Below, piece by piece: positions 24,708-32,431 of a stretch of DNA of 64,000 bases; within the stretch, counting starts at the first letter, position 1, and every line of letters begins with the position of its first letter. The position numbers were made by a program, and so were the translations under genes. Source of the stretch: Scleromatobacter sp038243995 (lineage in GTDB: Bacteria; Pseudomonadota; Gammaproteobacteria; Burkholderiales; Burkholderiaceae_C); assembly GCA_038243995.1 (NCBI GenBank), contig JBBRTV010000021.1, positions 1 to 64,000 on the forward strand. The letters are read 5' to 3'. The notes beneath the pieces were generated by a model. It was given only the letters and a program-made list of their open reading frames with translations. It ran no database searches and was not told where the DNA came from.

Positions 24708-25026
24708 ATGAGCCCGACGCCTGAGGCATCGCTCGCGCTGCGTGCCGAACAAGACGTCGTGACGTGCCGGCGGGCCGTTCGCCGTGCTCCTCTCCGGCCG
24801 ACCGCGACAACCGCATCCCGCGTTCCACGTTGAGTGCCGTGCGCACGCCTTGCAGCGACAGTCCGAGTTCAACGAGCGTGATCTCGACCTGGCCCTGAAA
24901 GACGGCTGGACCTCCGGCGGCGGGCTGGGCCTGAGCCTGTCGGGCAGCCGGCGCCTCGTGCATGACTTCGACATCCGGTCGGTCGTCGGCCAGGGTACCT
25001 GCGTGACCATCACGCGCTGGACATGA
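24708..25026 (+). pseudogene. rsbT: rsbT remnant: internal deletion plus frameshift
   Basis: Two pieces of one gene in different frames. The front (24708-24833, stopping at TGA) reads ASLALRAEQDVVTCRRAVRR, the usual first strand and helix of RsbT-type anti-sigma kinases. The back, in the frame ending 25024-25026, reads LALKDGWTSGGGLGLSLSGS then RRLVHDFDIRSVVGQGTCV, the ATP-lid and G2 region of RsbT. The middle, which should hold the N-box (ExxxN) and the DxGPG box, is missing: roughly 80 codons fewer than a complete 130-140-residue RsbT. An intact protein cannot be made. The stop overlaps the next gene as ATGA, preserving the original operon spacing. Confidence 0.75.
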
Positions 25027-26081
25027 GTGCCATGGCCGCGCACCAGGTCTTCGACGTGCACGAACCCAGCCAGGTCGGCGCGGTTCGGCGCACGGCCGTG
25101 CTCATGGCCGAGCGGCTGGGATTCGACGAAACGGCGCGCGGGCGGCTCGCGCTGGTCGTCACGGAACTCGGTACCAACCTGGCGCGCCACGCGCGCGAGG
25201 GACGCCTGCTGCTGGCTTGCCACGAGGGCCCCGCCGGGGCAGCGATCGAGGTGCTCTCCCTGGACAGCGGCCCGGGCATGGCCGACCTCGACGGCTGCCT
25301 GCGCGACGGCTTTTCGTCGTCCACCACGCCCGGGACCGGCTCCGGCGCCGTGCGGCGGCTGGCCGACGAGTTCTCGGCGTACTCGACGATGCCCGGCGGC
25401 ACCGTGATCATGGCGCGCATCGTCCTGCTGCCGCGTCCTCCAGGTACCGCACCGACTGCGCGCTTCAGTCATGGCGTGGTGTCGACCGCGGCGAACCGCG
25501 AGGCGCGGTGCGGCGACGCTTCGATGCTGGCGCAGCGCAACGGACGGGCCGCCGTCATGGTGGTGGACGGCCTCGGCCACGGGCCCGAGGCCGAACGGGC
25601 CGCGGCGGTCGCGATCGCGGCCTTCGAATCGGCCCCCTTCGATGCTTCGGCCGCCACGCTCGCGCGGGCGCACGAGGCGATGCGGGCGACGCGGGGCGGG
25701 TCCGCGGCGATCGCGCAGCTCGACATCGACGGCGATGGCGTCACGTTCTGCGGCGCCGGCAATATCGCCGCGCGACTGGTGTCCGGCATCGAGAGTCGGT
25801 CGTTCCTCTGCCAGCACGGCACGCTCGGCGTGCAGTTGGGCCGCATGCAGGAAATGAGCGTGCCCTGGCCGCAGCACGCGCTCCTGGTGATGCACTCCGA
25901 CGGCACCTCGACGCGGTGGGACTTCCGCAAGACGCCCGGCCTGCTCCAGTGCGACCCGGTCGTCATCGCGGGCTGGCTGATCCGCGAGTACGTGCGTGGA
26001 CGCGACGACGCGCTCGTCGTCGTACGTCGCACGGCGAAGGGCGAATTCCCCGCCAGGCGAAGCCTGGAGGCTGCCGGATGA
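25023..26081 (+). CDS. RsbX/SpoIIE-type serine phosphatase with RsbW-like ATPase domain
   Basis: 352 residues, two domains. Residues 1-135 are a GHKL ATPase of the RsbW/RsbT kind: N-box VVTELGTNLARHA (Glu48, Asn52), SLDSGPGMADL and GTGSGAVRRLADEF. Residues 148-340 are a PP2C/SpoIIE phosphatase with metal-site motifs GDAS (Asp165), VVDGLGHG (Asp182), FCGAGN, MHSDGTS and RDDALVVV. Every catalytic motif appears intact. In stressosome modules this protein resets phosphorylated RsbS/RsbR. Here the upstream partners are gone or broken. ATGA overlaps on both sides show it was part of a tightly coupled operon. Confidence 0.85.
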   Translation: MSAMAAHQVFDVHEPSQVGAVRRTAVLMAERLGFDETARGRLALVVTELGTNLARHAREGRLLLACHEGPAGAAIEVLSLDSGPGMADLDGCLRDGFSSSTTPGTGSGAVRRLADEFSAYSTMPGGTVIMARIVLLPRPPGTAPTARFSHGVVSTAANREARCGDASMLAQRNGRAAVMVVDGLGHGPEAERAAAVAIAAFESAPFDASAATLARAHEAMRATRGGSAAIAQLDIDGDGVTFCGAGNIAARLVSGIESRSFLCQHGTLGVQLGRMQEMSVPWPQHALLVMHSDGTSTRWDFRKTPGLLQCDPVVIAGWLIREYVRGRDDALVVVRRTAKGEFPARRSLEAAG

Positions 26082-27190
26082 GTTCGACGGCTCTTCGCGC
26101 CTGGCCGGTCGCCGAACTGGAAGCCTTCGTCGCTTCCCAGGCCGGCGAGCTCCTTGCCCTGCGCCATGAACTGGACGAGACCAATCGTGGCGTGCTCGCG
26201 CTGTATGCCGAGCTGGACGGCAAGTTCCGCGCGCTCTGTGCGAAGGCGTATACCGGCATCTGCCTGCTGGATGCCGGCGGGCGCATCATCGATGCCAATC
26301 CGGCGCTGCTGAGCCTGTTGCGCCGCGACATGCCGGGCGTGATGGGCCGCCGCATCGGCGATTTCGTCGCGCCGGACTGGGCGGGCGACCTCGCCTCGCC
26401 GATGAGCAGCGCCTGGCACGCCGAATTCCCGTTGATCGATGCGGTCGGCGCGCGCGTCTACGTCGAATGGAGCATCTCGCCCTTCGTCGAGGAGGGCGTC
26501 AGCATGGCCATGGCGACGGACGTGTCGGAGCGCGTGCTGAACCGCTTCAGCCAGGGCGATTCCGCCAGTACCCGCACCCGTGGCGGACTCGGGCTCGGAC
26601 TGTCGATCGTGAATCACCTGGTGACGCTGCACGGCGGCACGATCGTCACCATCAGCCGGGGGGCCGGGTTCGGCGCGAGATTCGACGTCCGGTTTCCGAT
26701 GCTGCAGCCGCCCGCGGCGGCGATCTCGCCGCAGGCTTTCGACGCCGCGTTCGTCGACGACCTCCCCGCTGACCTGCTCGCCGGCCTCCGGATCCTGGTC
26801 GTCGACGACGACCAGGATGCCCTGGCCAACCTGGAGATCGTTCTCGCCGACCGGGGGGCGCGGGTCGAGGTCGCCAACGACTTCGACAGCGGCCTCGCGA
26901 AACTGGAGAGCTTCGGCCCCGACCTGCTCCTGAGCGACATCGGCATGCCCGGCAAGGACGGCCATGCGCTGATGCGCCATCTGCGGCGCAGCGACGGCCC
27001 CGGCAAGCATGTTCCCGCGATCGCGCTGACCTCGTTCTCCCGCCAGCAGGACGTGGCGCTCGCGCTGGCCGCCGGCTTCGACGCCCACTGCGCCAAGCCG
27101 CTGCGTCCGCTCGAACTGCTTCGAGTGATCGCGCGGGTCGCGCACCTGGACCGGCGCCCGCGCGCCGGGCCGCCCATCGGCATGGACTGA
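26078..27190 (+). CDS. PAS-ΔHK-REC protein: hybrid kinase lacking its phosphotransfer core
   Basis: 370 residues. Residues 10-50 form a likely coiled coil (ELLALRHELDETNRGVLALY). A PAS domain spans about 53-150 (GICLLDAGGRIIDANPALL to MAMATDVSER). Then, with no HisKA domain and no N-box, comes the second half of a histidine-kinase ATPase: NRFSQGDSASTRTRGGLGLG from residue 155. A receiver domain follows (236-355) with Asp243-245, phosphoacceptor Asp287 in LLLSDIGMPG and Lys340. The reading frame is intact, so an in-frame deletion of about 200 codons is the simplest explanation. It cannot autophosphorylate by the normal route; the receiver looks functional. Coupled to the phosphatase by ATGA. 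Confidence 0.8.
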   Translation: MSSTALRAWPVAELEAFVASQAGELLALRHELDETNRGVLALYAELDGKFRALCAKAYTGICLLDAGGRIIDANPALLSLLRRDMPGVMGRRIGDFVAPDWAGDLASPMSSAWHAEFPLIDAVGARVYVEWSISPFVEEGVSMAMATDVSERVLNRFSQGDSASTRTRGGLGLGLSIVNHLVTLHGGTIVTISRGAGFGARFDVRFPMLQPPAAAISPQAFDAAFVDDLPADLLAGLRILVVDDDQDALANLEIVLADRGARVEVANDFDSGLAKLESFGPDLLLSDIGMPGKDGHALMRHLRRSDGPGKHVPAIALTSFSRQQDVALALAAGFDAHCAKPLRPLELLRVIARVAHLDRRPRAGPPIGMD

Positions 27191-27217
27191 CGGCGCGAAC
27201 GATGCAGAATCCTGTCC

Positions 27218-27916
27218 ATGTGCGCCCGCTACACCCCGCCGCGTTGGGACGAGTTCCATGCCGTCCATCGTGCGTTGCCTGAAGAGAACCTTCCGGTCGG
27301 CTCGATATTTCCGCGCGGCAAGGGTGCCTTCATCCGCCGCGCACCGACCTCGCCCGATCTCGAGACGCCCGAACCGCGGCGCGAGCTCGTCGTCGCGCAG
27401 TGGGGCCTGGTCCCGTGGTTCGCCAAGGTCGCGAAGCTGCCGTACAGCACCAGCAATGCACGCTGGGAAACGGTGCCGACCGCGGCCAGCTACAAGCAGC
27501 CGTGGGCGCGCGGGCAGCGCTGCATCATCCCGGCGCAGGAGTTCTTCGAACCGAACTGGGAAACCGGGCGCAACCGCTGGTGGGCCTTCCGCCGCGCGGA
27601 CGGCCGGCCGTTCGGCCTCGCCGGGTTGTGGAATGCCTGGACGGACCATGCCAGCGGCGCGCTCGTCGAGAGCTACACGATGATGACCATCAACGCCGAT
27701 GCCCATCCGCTCATGTCGCGCATGCACAAGCCCGATCCCAAGCTCGGCCCCGCCGAGCAGGACAAGCGCTCGGTCGTCGTCATCGAGCCGGCAGACTGGG
27801 ACACCTGGCTGGCCGGCCCGCCGCAGGACGCGGCGCAACTGCTGCGCCTGTCGCCGGAGGCGGTGTTCGAACACGGCCCGGAAGACGGCGCGCCGGCGCC
27901 GACGCTGTTCGACTGA
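27218..27916 (+). CDS. SRAP-domain abasic-site protein (YedK/HMCES family)
   Basis: Forms a thiazolidine crosslink to abasic sites in single-stranded DNA and so shields them. 232 residues. Catalytic Cys2 follows the initiator Met (MCARYTPP), which fixes the start at 27218. WGLVPWF, STSNARWETV and CIIPAQEFFEP (active-site Glu) are the family blocks. The active-site His is probably the one in MSRMHKPD; this variant has a short insertion after it compared with E. coli YedK. Follows the signalling remnants by 27 bp, without evident functional link. Confidence 0.9.
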   Translation: MCARYTPPRWDEFHAVHRALPEENLPVGSIFPRGKGAFIRRAPTSPDLETPEPRRELVVAQWGLVPWFAKVAKLPYSTSNARWETVPTAASYKQPWARGQRCIIPAQEFFEPNWETGRNRWWAFRRADGRPFGLAGLWNAWTDHASGALVESYTMMTINADAHPLMSRMHKPDPKLGPAEQDKRSVVVIEPADWDTWLAGPPQDAAQLLRLSPEAVFEHGPEDGAPAPTLFD

Positions 27917-28019
27917 ACGCTGCCTCGACGCGCGCCCTCGAGACGCCTCGACGGCGTACGAGGCATCCCCGCCGAGTGCCTGCGCGGCCGGTCGCCGCGA
28001 CTTTTCCCGAACGGCGACA

Positions 28020-28502
28020 ATGAACTCGATGAAGAAAGTCCGTGTCCTGATGGTGTGCCTCGGCAATATCTGCCGCTCCCCCAGCGCCGAGGCGATGCTG
28101 CGCATGCGGGCGCGGGAGGCCGGTCTCGGCGGCGTCCTGGAGGTCGACTCGGCCGGTACTGCCGACTATCACGTCGGCGCGCCGCCCGATCGGCGCGCGG
28201 TGGTTCACGGCGAGCGACGCGGGCTGGCGCTGAAGCATCTGCGCGGGCGCCAGGTGAAGGCGGCGGATTTCGACCGTTTCGACTACATCTTCGCGATGGA
28301 CGAAGACAATCTCGCCGACCTCCGCCGGATCCGGCCGGCCGCCTCGACGGCCCGCCTGGGCCTGTTCCTGGCCTGCGACCCCGGCGCGATCGAACGCGAA
28401 GTACCCGATCCCTACAACGGCGGCGCTGCGGAATTCGAGCACGTGCTCGATCTGGTCGATGCCGCGAGCGCCGCCTTCCTGGCGACCTTGAAGACTGCCT
28501 GA
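28020..28502 (+). CDS. Low-molecular-weight protein-tyrosine phosphatase
   Basis: 160 residues. VLMVCLGNICRSPSAEAM contains the C-x5-R-S P-loop, and EVPDPYNGG holds the general-acid Asp. These two motifs and the length define the LMW-PTP family, which includes Wzb/Etp-type partners of capsule tyrosine kinases. No kinase or polysaccharide genes are nearby, so its substrate is unknown. The ATG at 28020 is preferred; a second ATG lies three codons later (MNSM). Upstream of the isc promoter on the same strand. Confidence 0.9.
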   Translation: MNSMKKVRVLMVCLGNICRSPSAEAMLRMRAREAGLGGVLEVDSAGTADYHVGAPPDRRAVVHGERRGLALKHLRGRQVKAADFDRFDYIFAMDEDNLADLRRIRPAASTARLGLFLACDPGAIEREVPDPYNGGAAEFEHVLDLVDAASAAFLATLKTA

Positions 28503-28632
28503 AGGCGCCCGGCGGGCCCTGGAACAGGCGGCGCGCCGTGGCGCCGAAGGCCTGGTGGCACCGGGCGTAGGCGGGGGGTGTCGTGCCTTGACTCGACATT
28601 GACCCGGTCCATCGTCCGGGCCCGGCCCAATC

Positions 28633-28681
28633 TCGACAAAAACGCTAGGCTTCTGGCATAATCGACTAAAACGCTCGGAAT
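28633..28681 (+). promoter_or_regulatory. isc promoter with two IscR-type boxes
   Basis: Two copies of TCGACnAAAACGCTnGG lie at 28633-28649 and 28662-28678, 29 bp apart. The second sits in ATAATCGACTAAAACGCTCG (28658-28677), continuing GAAT, close to the type 1 IscR box (ATAnTTGACTnnnnnnnTCGGnTAT). TCGACA (28633-28638) and CATAAT (28657-28662), 18 bp apart, form a likely sigma-70 promoter overlapping both boxes. This predicts feedback repression of isc by [2Fe-2S]-IscR. Confidence 0.7.
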
Positions 28682-28751
28682 CAACCAAGGGTAATCACCT
28701 CCCGCAGTGCGCGAGACGGACTTGCCCAAAACGCCCCCAGGAGAGCACCCC

Positions 28752-29285
28752 ATGCGACTGACCACCAAAGGCCGATTTGCCGTCACTGCGATGATCGATC
28801 TGGCACTGCGCTCCAGCAACGGCCCCGTAGCGCTCGCCGCCATTTCCCAGCGCCAGCAGATCTCGCTGTCGTACCTCGAGCAGCTGTTCGGCAAGCTGCG
28901 CCGCCACGAGCTCGTCGAGAGCACGCGCGGCCCCGGCGGCGGCTATTCGCTCGGCCGCGGCGCCGAGTCCATCACCGTCGCCGACATCATCGTCGCGGTC
29001 GACGAGCCGATCGACGCGACCGGCTGCGGCGGCAAGGAAAACTGCATGGGCGACGACTCCGGCCGCTGCATGACGCACGACCTCTGGGCGAGCCTCAACG
29101 TCAAGATGATCGAGTTCCTCGATTCGATCTCGCTGAAGAAGCTCGTCGACGAGCAGCTCGCCAAGGGCGTGTCGATCGAAGAGGTGCCCGTGCGACGCGC
29201 GATCTCGTCGCAGCCCGTCGTCAAGCCTATCAAGGTCAATGCGCCGAATTCGGTTTTCGCGCTCGGCAACGCGTTCTCGAAGTAA
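28752..29285 (+). CDS. iscR: Fe-S cluster-sensing transcription regulator IscR
   Basis: Rrf2-family regulator that represses the isc operon when loaded with [2Fe-2S] and controls other promoters as apo-protein. 177 residues. It starts MRLTTKGRFAVTAMIDLAL; the winged helix covers about 1-65, with SYLEQLFGKLRRHELVES as the recognition region. Cluster ligands are Cys92, Cys98, Cys106 and His109 in GCGGKENCMGDDSGRCMTH; the last two sit two residues later than in E. coli. The tail ends NSVFALGNAFSK. First gene of iscRSUA; two IscR boxes upstream. Confidence 0.96.
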   Translation: MRLTTKGRFAVTAMIDLALRSSNGPVALAAISQRQQISLSYLEQLFGKLRRHELVESTRGPGGGYSLGRGAESITVADIIVAVDEPIDATGCGGKENCMGDDSGRCMTHDLWASLNVKMIEFLDSISLKKLVDEQLAKGVSIEEVPVRRAISSQPVVKPIKVNAPNSVFALGNAFSK

Positions 29286-29330
29286 TCCGCGCCGCGGCGC
29301 CGACTCCTCCAACTTTCGCCCAGATTTCAT

Positions 29331-30545
29331 ATGACCCCGCATCTCCCGATCTACATGGACTACGGCGCCACGACGCCGGTCGACCCGCGCGTGGTGGACC
29401 TGATGGTGCCTTGGCTGCGTGAACATTTCGGCAACCCGTCGTCGCGCTCCCACGCCTGGGGCTGGGAGGCCGAAGAGGCCGTCGAACGCGCGCGCGGGCA
29501 GGTTGCCGCGCTGATCGGTGCCGACCCGCGGGAAATCGTCTGGACGTCCGGCGCCACCGAGTCGAACAACCTGGCGTTGAAGGGGGCGGCGAACTTCTAC
29601 GGCACGCGCGGCAAGCACCTGATCACGGTCAAGACCGAACACAAGGCGATCCTCGACGTGATGCGCGAGCTCGAGCGCCACGGCTTCGAGGTGACTTACC
29701 TCGACGTCGAGCCGAACGGCCTGCTCGACCTCGAAAAGTTCAAGGCGGCGATCCGTCCCGACACGATACTGGCCTCGGTCATGTTCGTGAACAACGAAAT
29801 CGGCGTGATCCAGGACATCCCGGCCATCGGCGCGATCTGCCGCGAGCACAACGTGCTGCTGCACTGCGACGCGGCGCAGGCCACGGGCAAGGTCGACATC
29901 GACCTGGCCACGCTGCCGGTCGACCTGATGAGCCTGGCCTCGCACAAGACCTATGGCCCCAAGGGCATCGGCGCGCTCTACGTGCGTCGAAAGCCCCGCG
30001 TCCGCCTCGAGGCCCAGATGCACGGCGGTGGGCACGAACGCGGCATGCGATCGGGCACCTTGCCCACGCATCAGTGCGTCGGCATGGGCGAGGCCTTCCG
30101 TATCGCTGGCGAGGAAATGGGCGCGGAGCGCGAACGCATCCGTGCGTTGCAGCAGCGCCTGTACACCGGCCTGGCCGACATCGAGCAGGTGTTCGTCAAC
30201 GGCGACCTTGAACGTCGGGTGCCGCACAACCTGAACATCTCGTTCAACTACGTCGAAGGCGAGTCCCTGATCATGGGTGTCAAGGGCCTGGCCGTCTCGT
30301 CGGGCTCGGCCTGTACTTCGGCCAGCCTCGAACCCAGCTATGTGCTGCGTGCCCTGGGCCGCAGCGACGAGCTGGCCCATTCATCCCTGCGCATGACCAT
30401 CGGGCGCTTCACCACGGAAGAAGAGATCGACACGGCCGTGCGCCAGTTGAAGGATACCGTGGAGCGCCTGCGCGAGCTGTCCCCGTTGTGGGACATGTAC
30501 CGCGACGGCATCGACATCAGTTCGATCCAGTGGGCGGCGCACTGA
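29331..30545 (+). CDS. iscS: Cysteine desulfurase
   Basis: PLP enzyme that takes sulfur from cysteine and passes a persulfide to IscU, and to tRNA-thiolation enzymes. 404 residues. MDYGATTPVDPRV opens the protein. SLASHKTYGPKGIGALY contains the Schiff-base Lys; SSGSACTSASLEPSYVL carries the mobile-loop Cys that receives sulfur. VLLHCDAAQATGKV has the cofactor Asp. Ends DGIDISSIQWAAH like housekeeping IscS rather than SufS. Start ATG 29331, 45 bp after iscR. Confidence 0.97.
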   Translation: MTPHLPIYMDYGATTPVDPRVVDLMVPWLREHFGNPSSRSHAWGWEAEEAVERARGQVAALIGADPREIVWTSGATESNNLALKGAANFYGTRGKHLITVKTEHKAILDVMRELERHGFEVTYLDVEPNGLLDLEKFKAAIRPDTILASVMFVNNEIGVIQDIPAIGAICREHNVLLHCDAAQATGKVDIDLATLPVDLMSLASHKTYGPKGIGALYVRRKPRVRLEAQMHGGGHERGMRSGTLPTHQCVGMGEAFRIAGEEMGAERERIRALQQRLYTGLADIEQVFVNGDLERRVPHNLNISFNYVEGESLIMGVKGLAVSSGSACTSASLEPSYVLRALGRSDELAHSSLRMTIGRFTTEEEIDTAVRQLKDTVERLRELSPLWDMYRDGIDISSIQWAAH

Positions 30546-30572
30546 ATTCAAGTCCAAGTTGAGGTTAGCAAA

Positions 30573-30986
30573 ATGGCATACAGCACCAAGGTCATCGACC
30601 ACTACGAAAACCCGCGCAACGTGGGCGGCTTCGACAAGGGTGACGACAGCGTCGGCACCGGCATGGTCGGCGCGCCGGCCTGCGGCGACGTGATGAAGTT
30701 GCAGATCAAGGTCAATCCGGACACCGGGCTGATCGAGGACGCGCGCTTCAAGACGTACGGCTGCGGCTCGGCCATCGCGTCGTCGTCGCTCGTGACCGAA
30801 TGGGTCAAGGGCAAGTCGCTCGACGAGGCGATGTCGATCCGCAACACGCAGATCGCCGAAGAACTCGCGCTGCCTCCGGTCAAGATCCATTGCTCCATCC
30901 TCGCGGAAGACGCGATCAAGGCCGCGGTCAGCGACTACAAGGCACGTCATGCGCAGCCCGAAGCGGCCGTCGCGGCCAATGCCTGA
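30573..30986 (+). CDS. iscU: Fe-S cluster assembly scaffold
   Basis: Builds [2Fe-2S] clusters from IscS sulfur and hands them on with HscA/HscB. 137 residues. The three ligand cysteines are Cys37 (GAPACGD), Cys64 (YGCGSAIASS) and Cys107 (KIHCSILAE), with Asp39 next to the first. LPPVK, just before the third cysteine, is the HscA recognition sequence. Starts MAYSTKVIDHYENPRNVG. A short poly-Ala end follows. 27 bp after iscS. Confidence 0.97.
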   Translation: MAYSTKVIDHYENPRNVGGFDKGDDSVGTGMVGAPACGDVMKLQIKVNPDTGLIEDARFKTYGCGSAIASSSLVTEWVKGKSLDEAMSIRNTQIAEELALPPVKIHCSILAEDAIKAAVSDYKARHAQPEAAVAANA

Positions 30987-30996
30987 GGCGCGGACG

Positions 30997-31320
30997 ATGG
31001 CGGTGACCCTGACCGAAGCGGCGGCACGACACGTGACGCGCTACATCTCCAAGCGCGGTCGTGGCGTCGGCGTGCGCCTGGGCGTCAAGACGACCGGCTG
31101 CTCCGGCCTGGCCTACAAGCTCGAGTACGCGGACGATTTCGCGCCCGAGGACGTGATCTTCGAAGGCCACGGCGTCAAGGTGCTGGTCGATCCCAAGAGC
31201 CTGCCCTACATCGACGGCACGGAGCTCGATTTCGTCCGCGAAGGGCTCAACGAAGGCTTCAAGTTCCACAACCCGCGTGAGAAAGACCGCTGCGGTTGCG
31301 GCGAATCCTTCCGCGTCTGA
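30997..31320 (+). CDS. iscA: A-type Fe-S carrier
   Basis: Carries iron or clusters from IscU to apo-proteins. 107 residues from the ATG at 30997, giving MAVTLTEAAARHVTRYI. An ATG six codons earlier exists but is not conserved in the family. Cluster-binding cysteines: TTGCSGLAY and the C-terminal pair DRCGCGESF. Ten bp after iscU. A clear terminator follows at 31344-31375, so the isc transcript probably ends here. Confidence 0.95.
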   Translation: MAVTLTEAAARHVTRYISKRGRGVGVRLGVKTTGCSGLAYKLEYADDFAPEDVIFEGHGVKVLVDPKSLPYIDGTELDFVREGLNEGFKFHNPREKDRCGCGESFRV

Positions 31321-31343
31321 TCGATCGCGTCCCGATCGCCCTG

Positions 31344-31375
31344 AAAGGCGCGGCTGCTGTCGCGCCTTTTCTTTG
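31344..31375 (+). terminator. Intrinsic terminator after iscA
   Basis: AAAGGCGCG (31344-31352), 8-nt loop, CGCGCCTTT (31361-31369), then TCTTT. It begins 24 bp after the iscA stop and precedes the acetyltransferase gene. It would limit read-through from iscRSUA to hscBA-fdx. Confidence 0.85.
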
Positions 31376-31405
31376 GCGTCGACCATTCCCGTCGTCCACG
31401 TTGCA

Positions 31406-31891
31406 ATGACCCTCGACATCCGTCCCACGCAGCCCGACCATCCGCAGGTTCTAGCGCTGATCGAAGAGCTCGACGCCTTCCTGCGCGCGCAATACGAGCC
31501 CGAGCACAACCACATCATCGACATCGACGCGCTGAAGGATCCGTCCGTCACGTTCCTCGCCGCCTGGTCGGGCGATGCGGTCGTCGGGTGCGGCGCCGCG
31601 CGCGCGATGCCCGGAGAGCCTGCGACCGACGGCGCCGCCTACGGCGAGATCAAGCGGATGTTCGTGCCGCCCGCTCGACGCGGCGAGCGCATAGGCCAGC
31701 GCGTGCTCGCCGCGCTGGAGGCCGGGCTCCAGGAACGCGGCATCGACCGCGCGCTCCTCGAGACCGGCGAAGAGCTCGCGCAGGCCGTGCGCCTGTACCG
31801 CGCCAGCGGCTACGGGCCGCGCGGCGCCTTCGGCGGCTATCCCGACAACGGCATGTCGCTGTTCATGGAAAAGCGATGGATGACGGCCTGA
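31406..31891 (+). CDS. GNAT-family N-acetyltransferase
   Basis: 161 residues with one GNAT domain. FLAAWSGDAVVGCGAARA is the central sheet, and KRMFVPPARRGERIGQRVLA holds the acetyl-CoA loop (R-G-x-R-I-G, a variant of R/Q-x-x-G-x-G/A). RLYRASGYGPRGAFGGYPDN is the usual end. The acceptor is unknown. It lies between the isc terminator and hscB, and overlaps hscB by 16 bp, so it heads the hsc transcript. Such an insertion inside the isc cluster is not typical. Confidence 0.88.
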   Translation: MTLDIRPTQPDHPQVLALIEELDAFLRAQYEPEHNHIIDIDALKDPSVTFLAAWSGDAVVGCGAARAMPGEPATDGAAYGEIKRMFVPPARRGERIGQRVLAALEAGLQERGIDRALLETGEELAQAVRLYRASGYGPRGAFGGYPDNGMSLFMEKRWMTA

Positions 31892-32412
31892 GCATCACGG
31901 CGACCGATTTTGCATTGTTCGGCCTGCCCGAGCGCTTCGCGCTCGACGCCGACCGGCTCGATGCCAAATGGAAGTCCCTGCAGGGGGCGGCGCACCCGGA
32001 TCGCTTCGCGACCGAGACGGCGGCGGCGCAGCGCGTTGCCATGCAATGGGCGATCCGCATCAACGAGGCCTATCGCCGGCTGAAAGACCCGCTGGCGCGG
32101 GCCGCCTACCTGTGCTCGCTGCACGGTGCCGACGTCGGGGCCGAGAGCAATACCGCGATGCCGACCGCCTTCCTGATGCAGCAGATGGCGTGGCGCGACG
32201 CGCTGTCCGAGGCGACCGTGCCGGCCCAAGTCGATGCGCTGTCGGACGAGGTCGACGCCTCGCGCAAGGCCACGCTGCGCACGCTCGAGCACCTGATCGA
32301 CGCCAGCGACCCGGTCGACTGGGCTGCCGTCACAGGCATCGTCCGCGGGCTCATGTTCGTCGACCGATTCCTCGCCGACATCGATCGTCGCATCGACGCG
32401 CTGCAGCCCTGA
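31876..32412 (+). CDS. hscB: Fe-S assembly J-domain co-chaperone
   Basis: Type III J-protein that brings IscU to HscA and stimulates its ATPase. 178 residues. The J-domain is at the N-terminus: FALFGLPERFALDADRLD, with the HPD loop in GAAHPDRFATET (about 38-40). The C-terminal three-helix IscU-binding domain runs from about residue 85 (FLMQQMAWRDALSEA to VDRFLADIDRRI). Its start overlaps the acetyltransferase end by 16 bp, and hscA follows 19 bp later. Confidence 0.94.
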   Translation: MDDGLSITATDFALFGLPERFALDADRLDAKWKSLQGAAHPDRFATETAAAQRVAMQWAIRINEAYRRLKDPLARAAYLCSLHGADVGAESNTAMPTAFLMQQMAWRDALSEATVPAQVDALSDEVDASRKATLRTLEHLIDASDPVDWAAVTGIVRGLMFVDRFLADIDRRIDALQP

Positions 32413-32431
32413 ACTTCAAGACAAGATTCCC

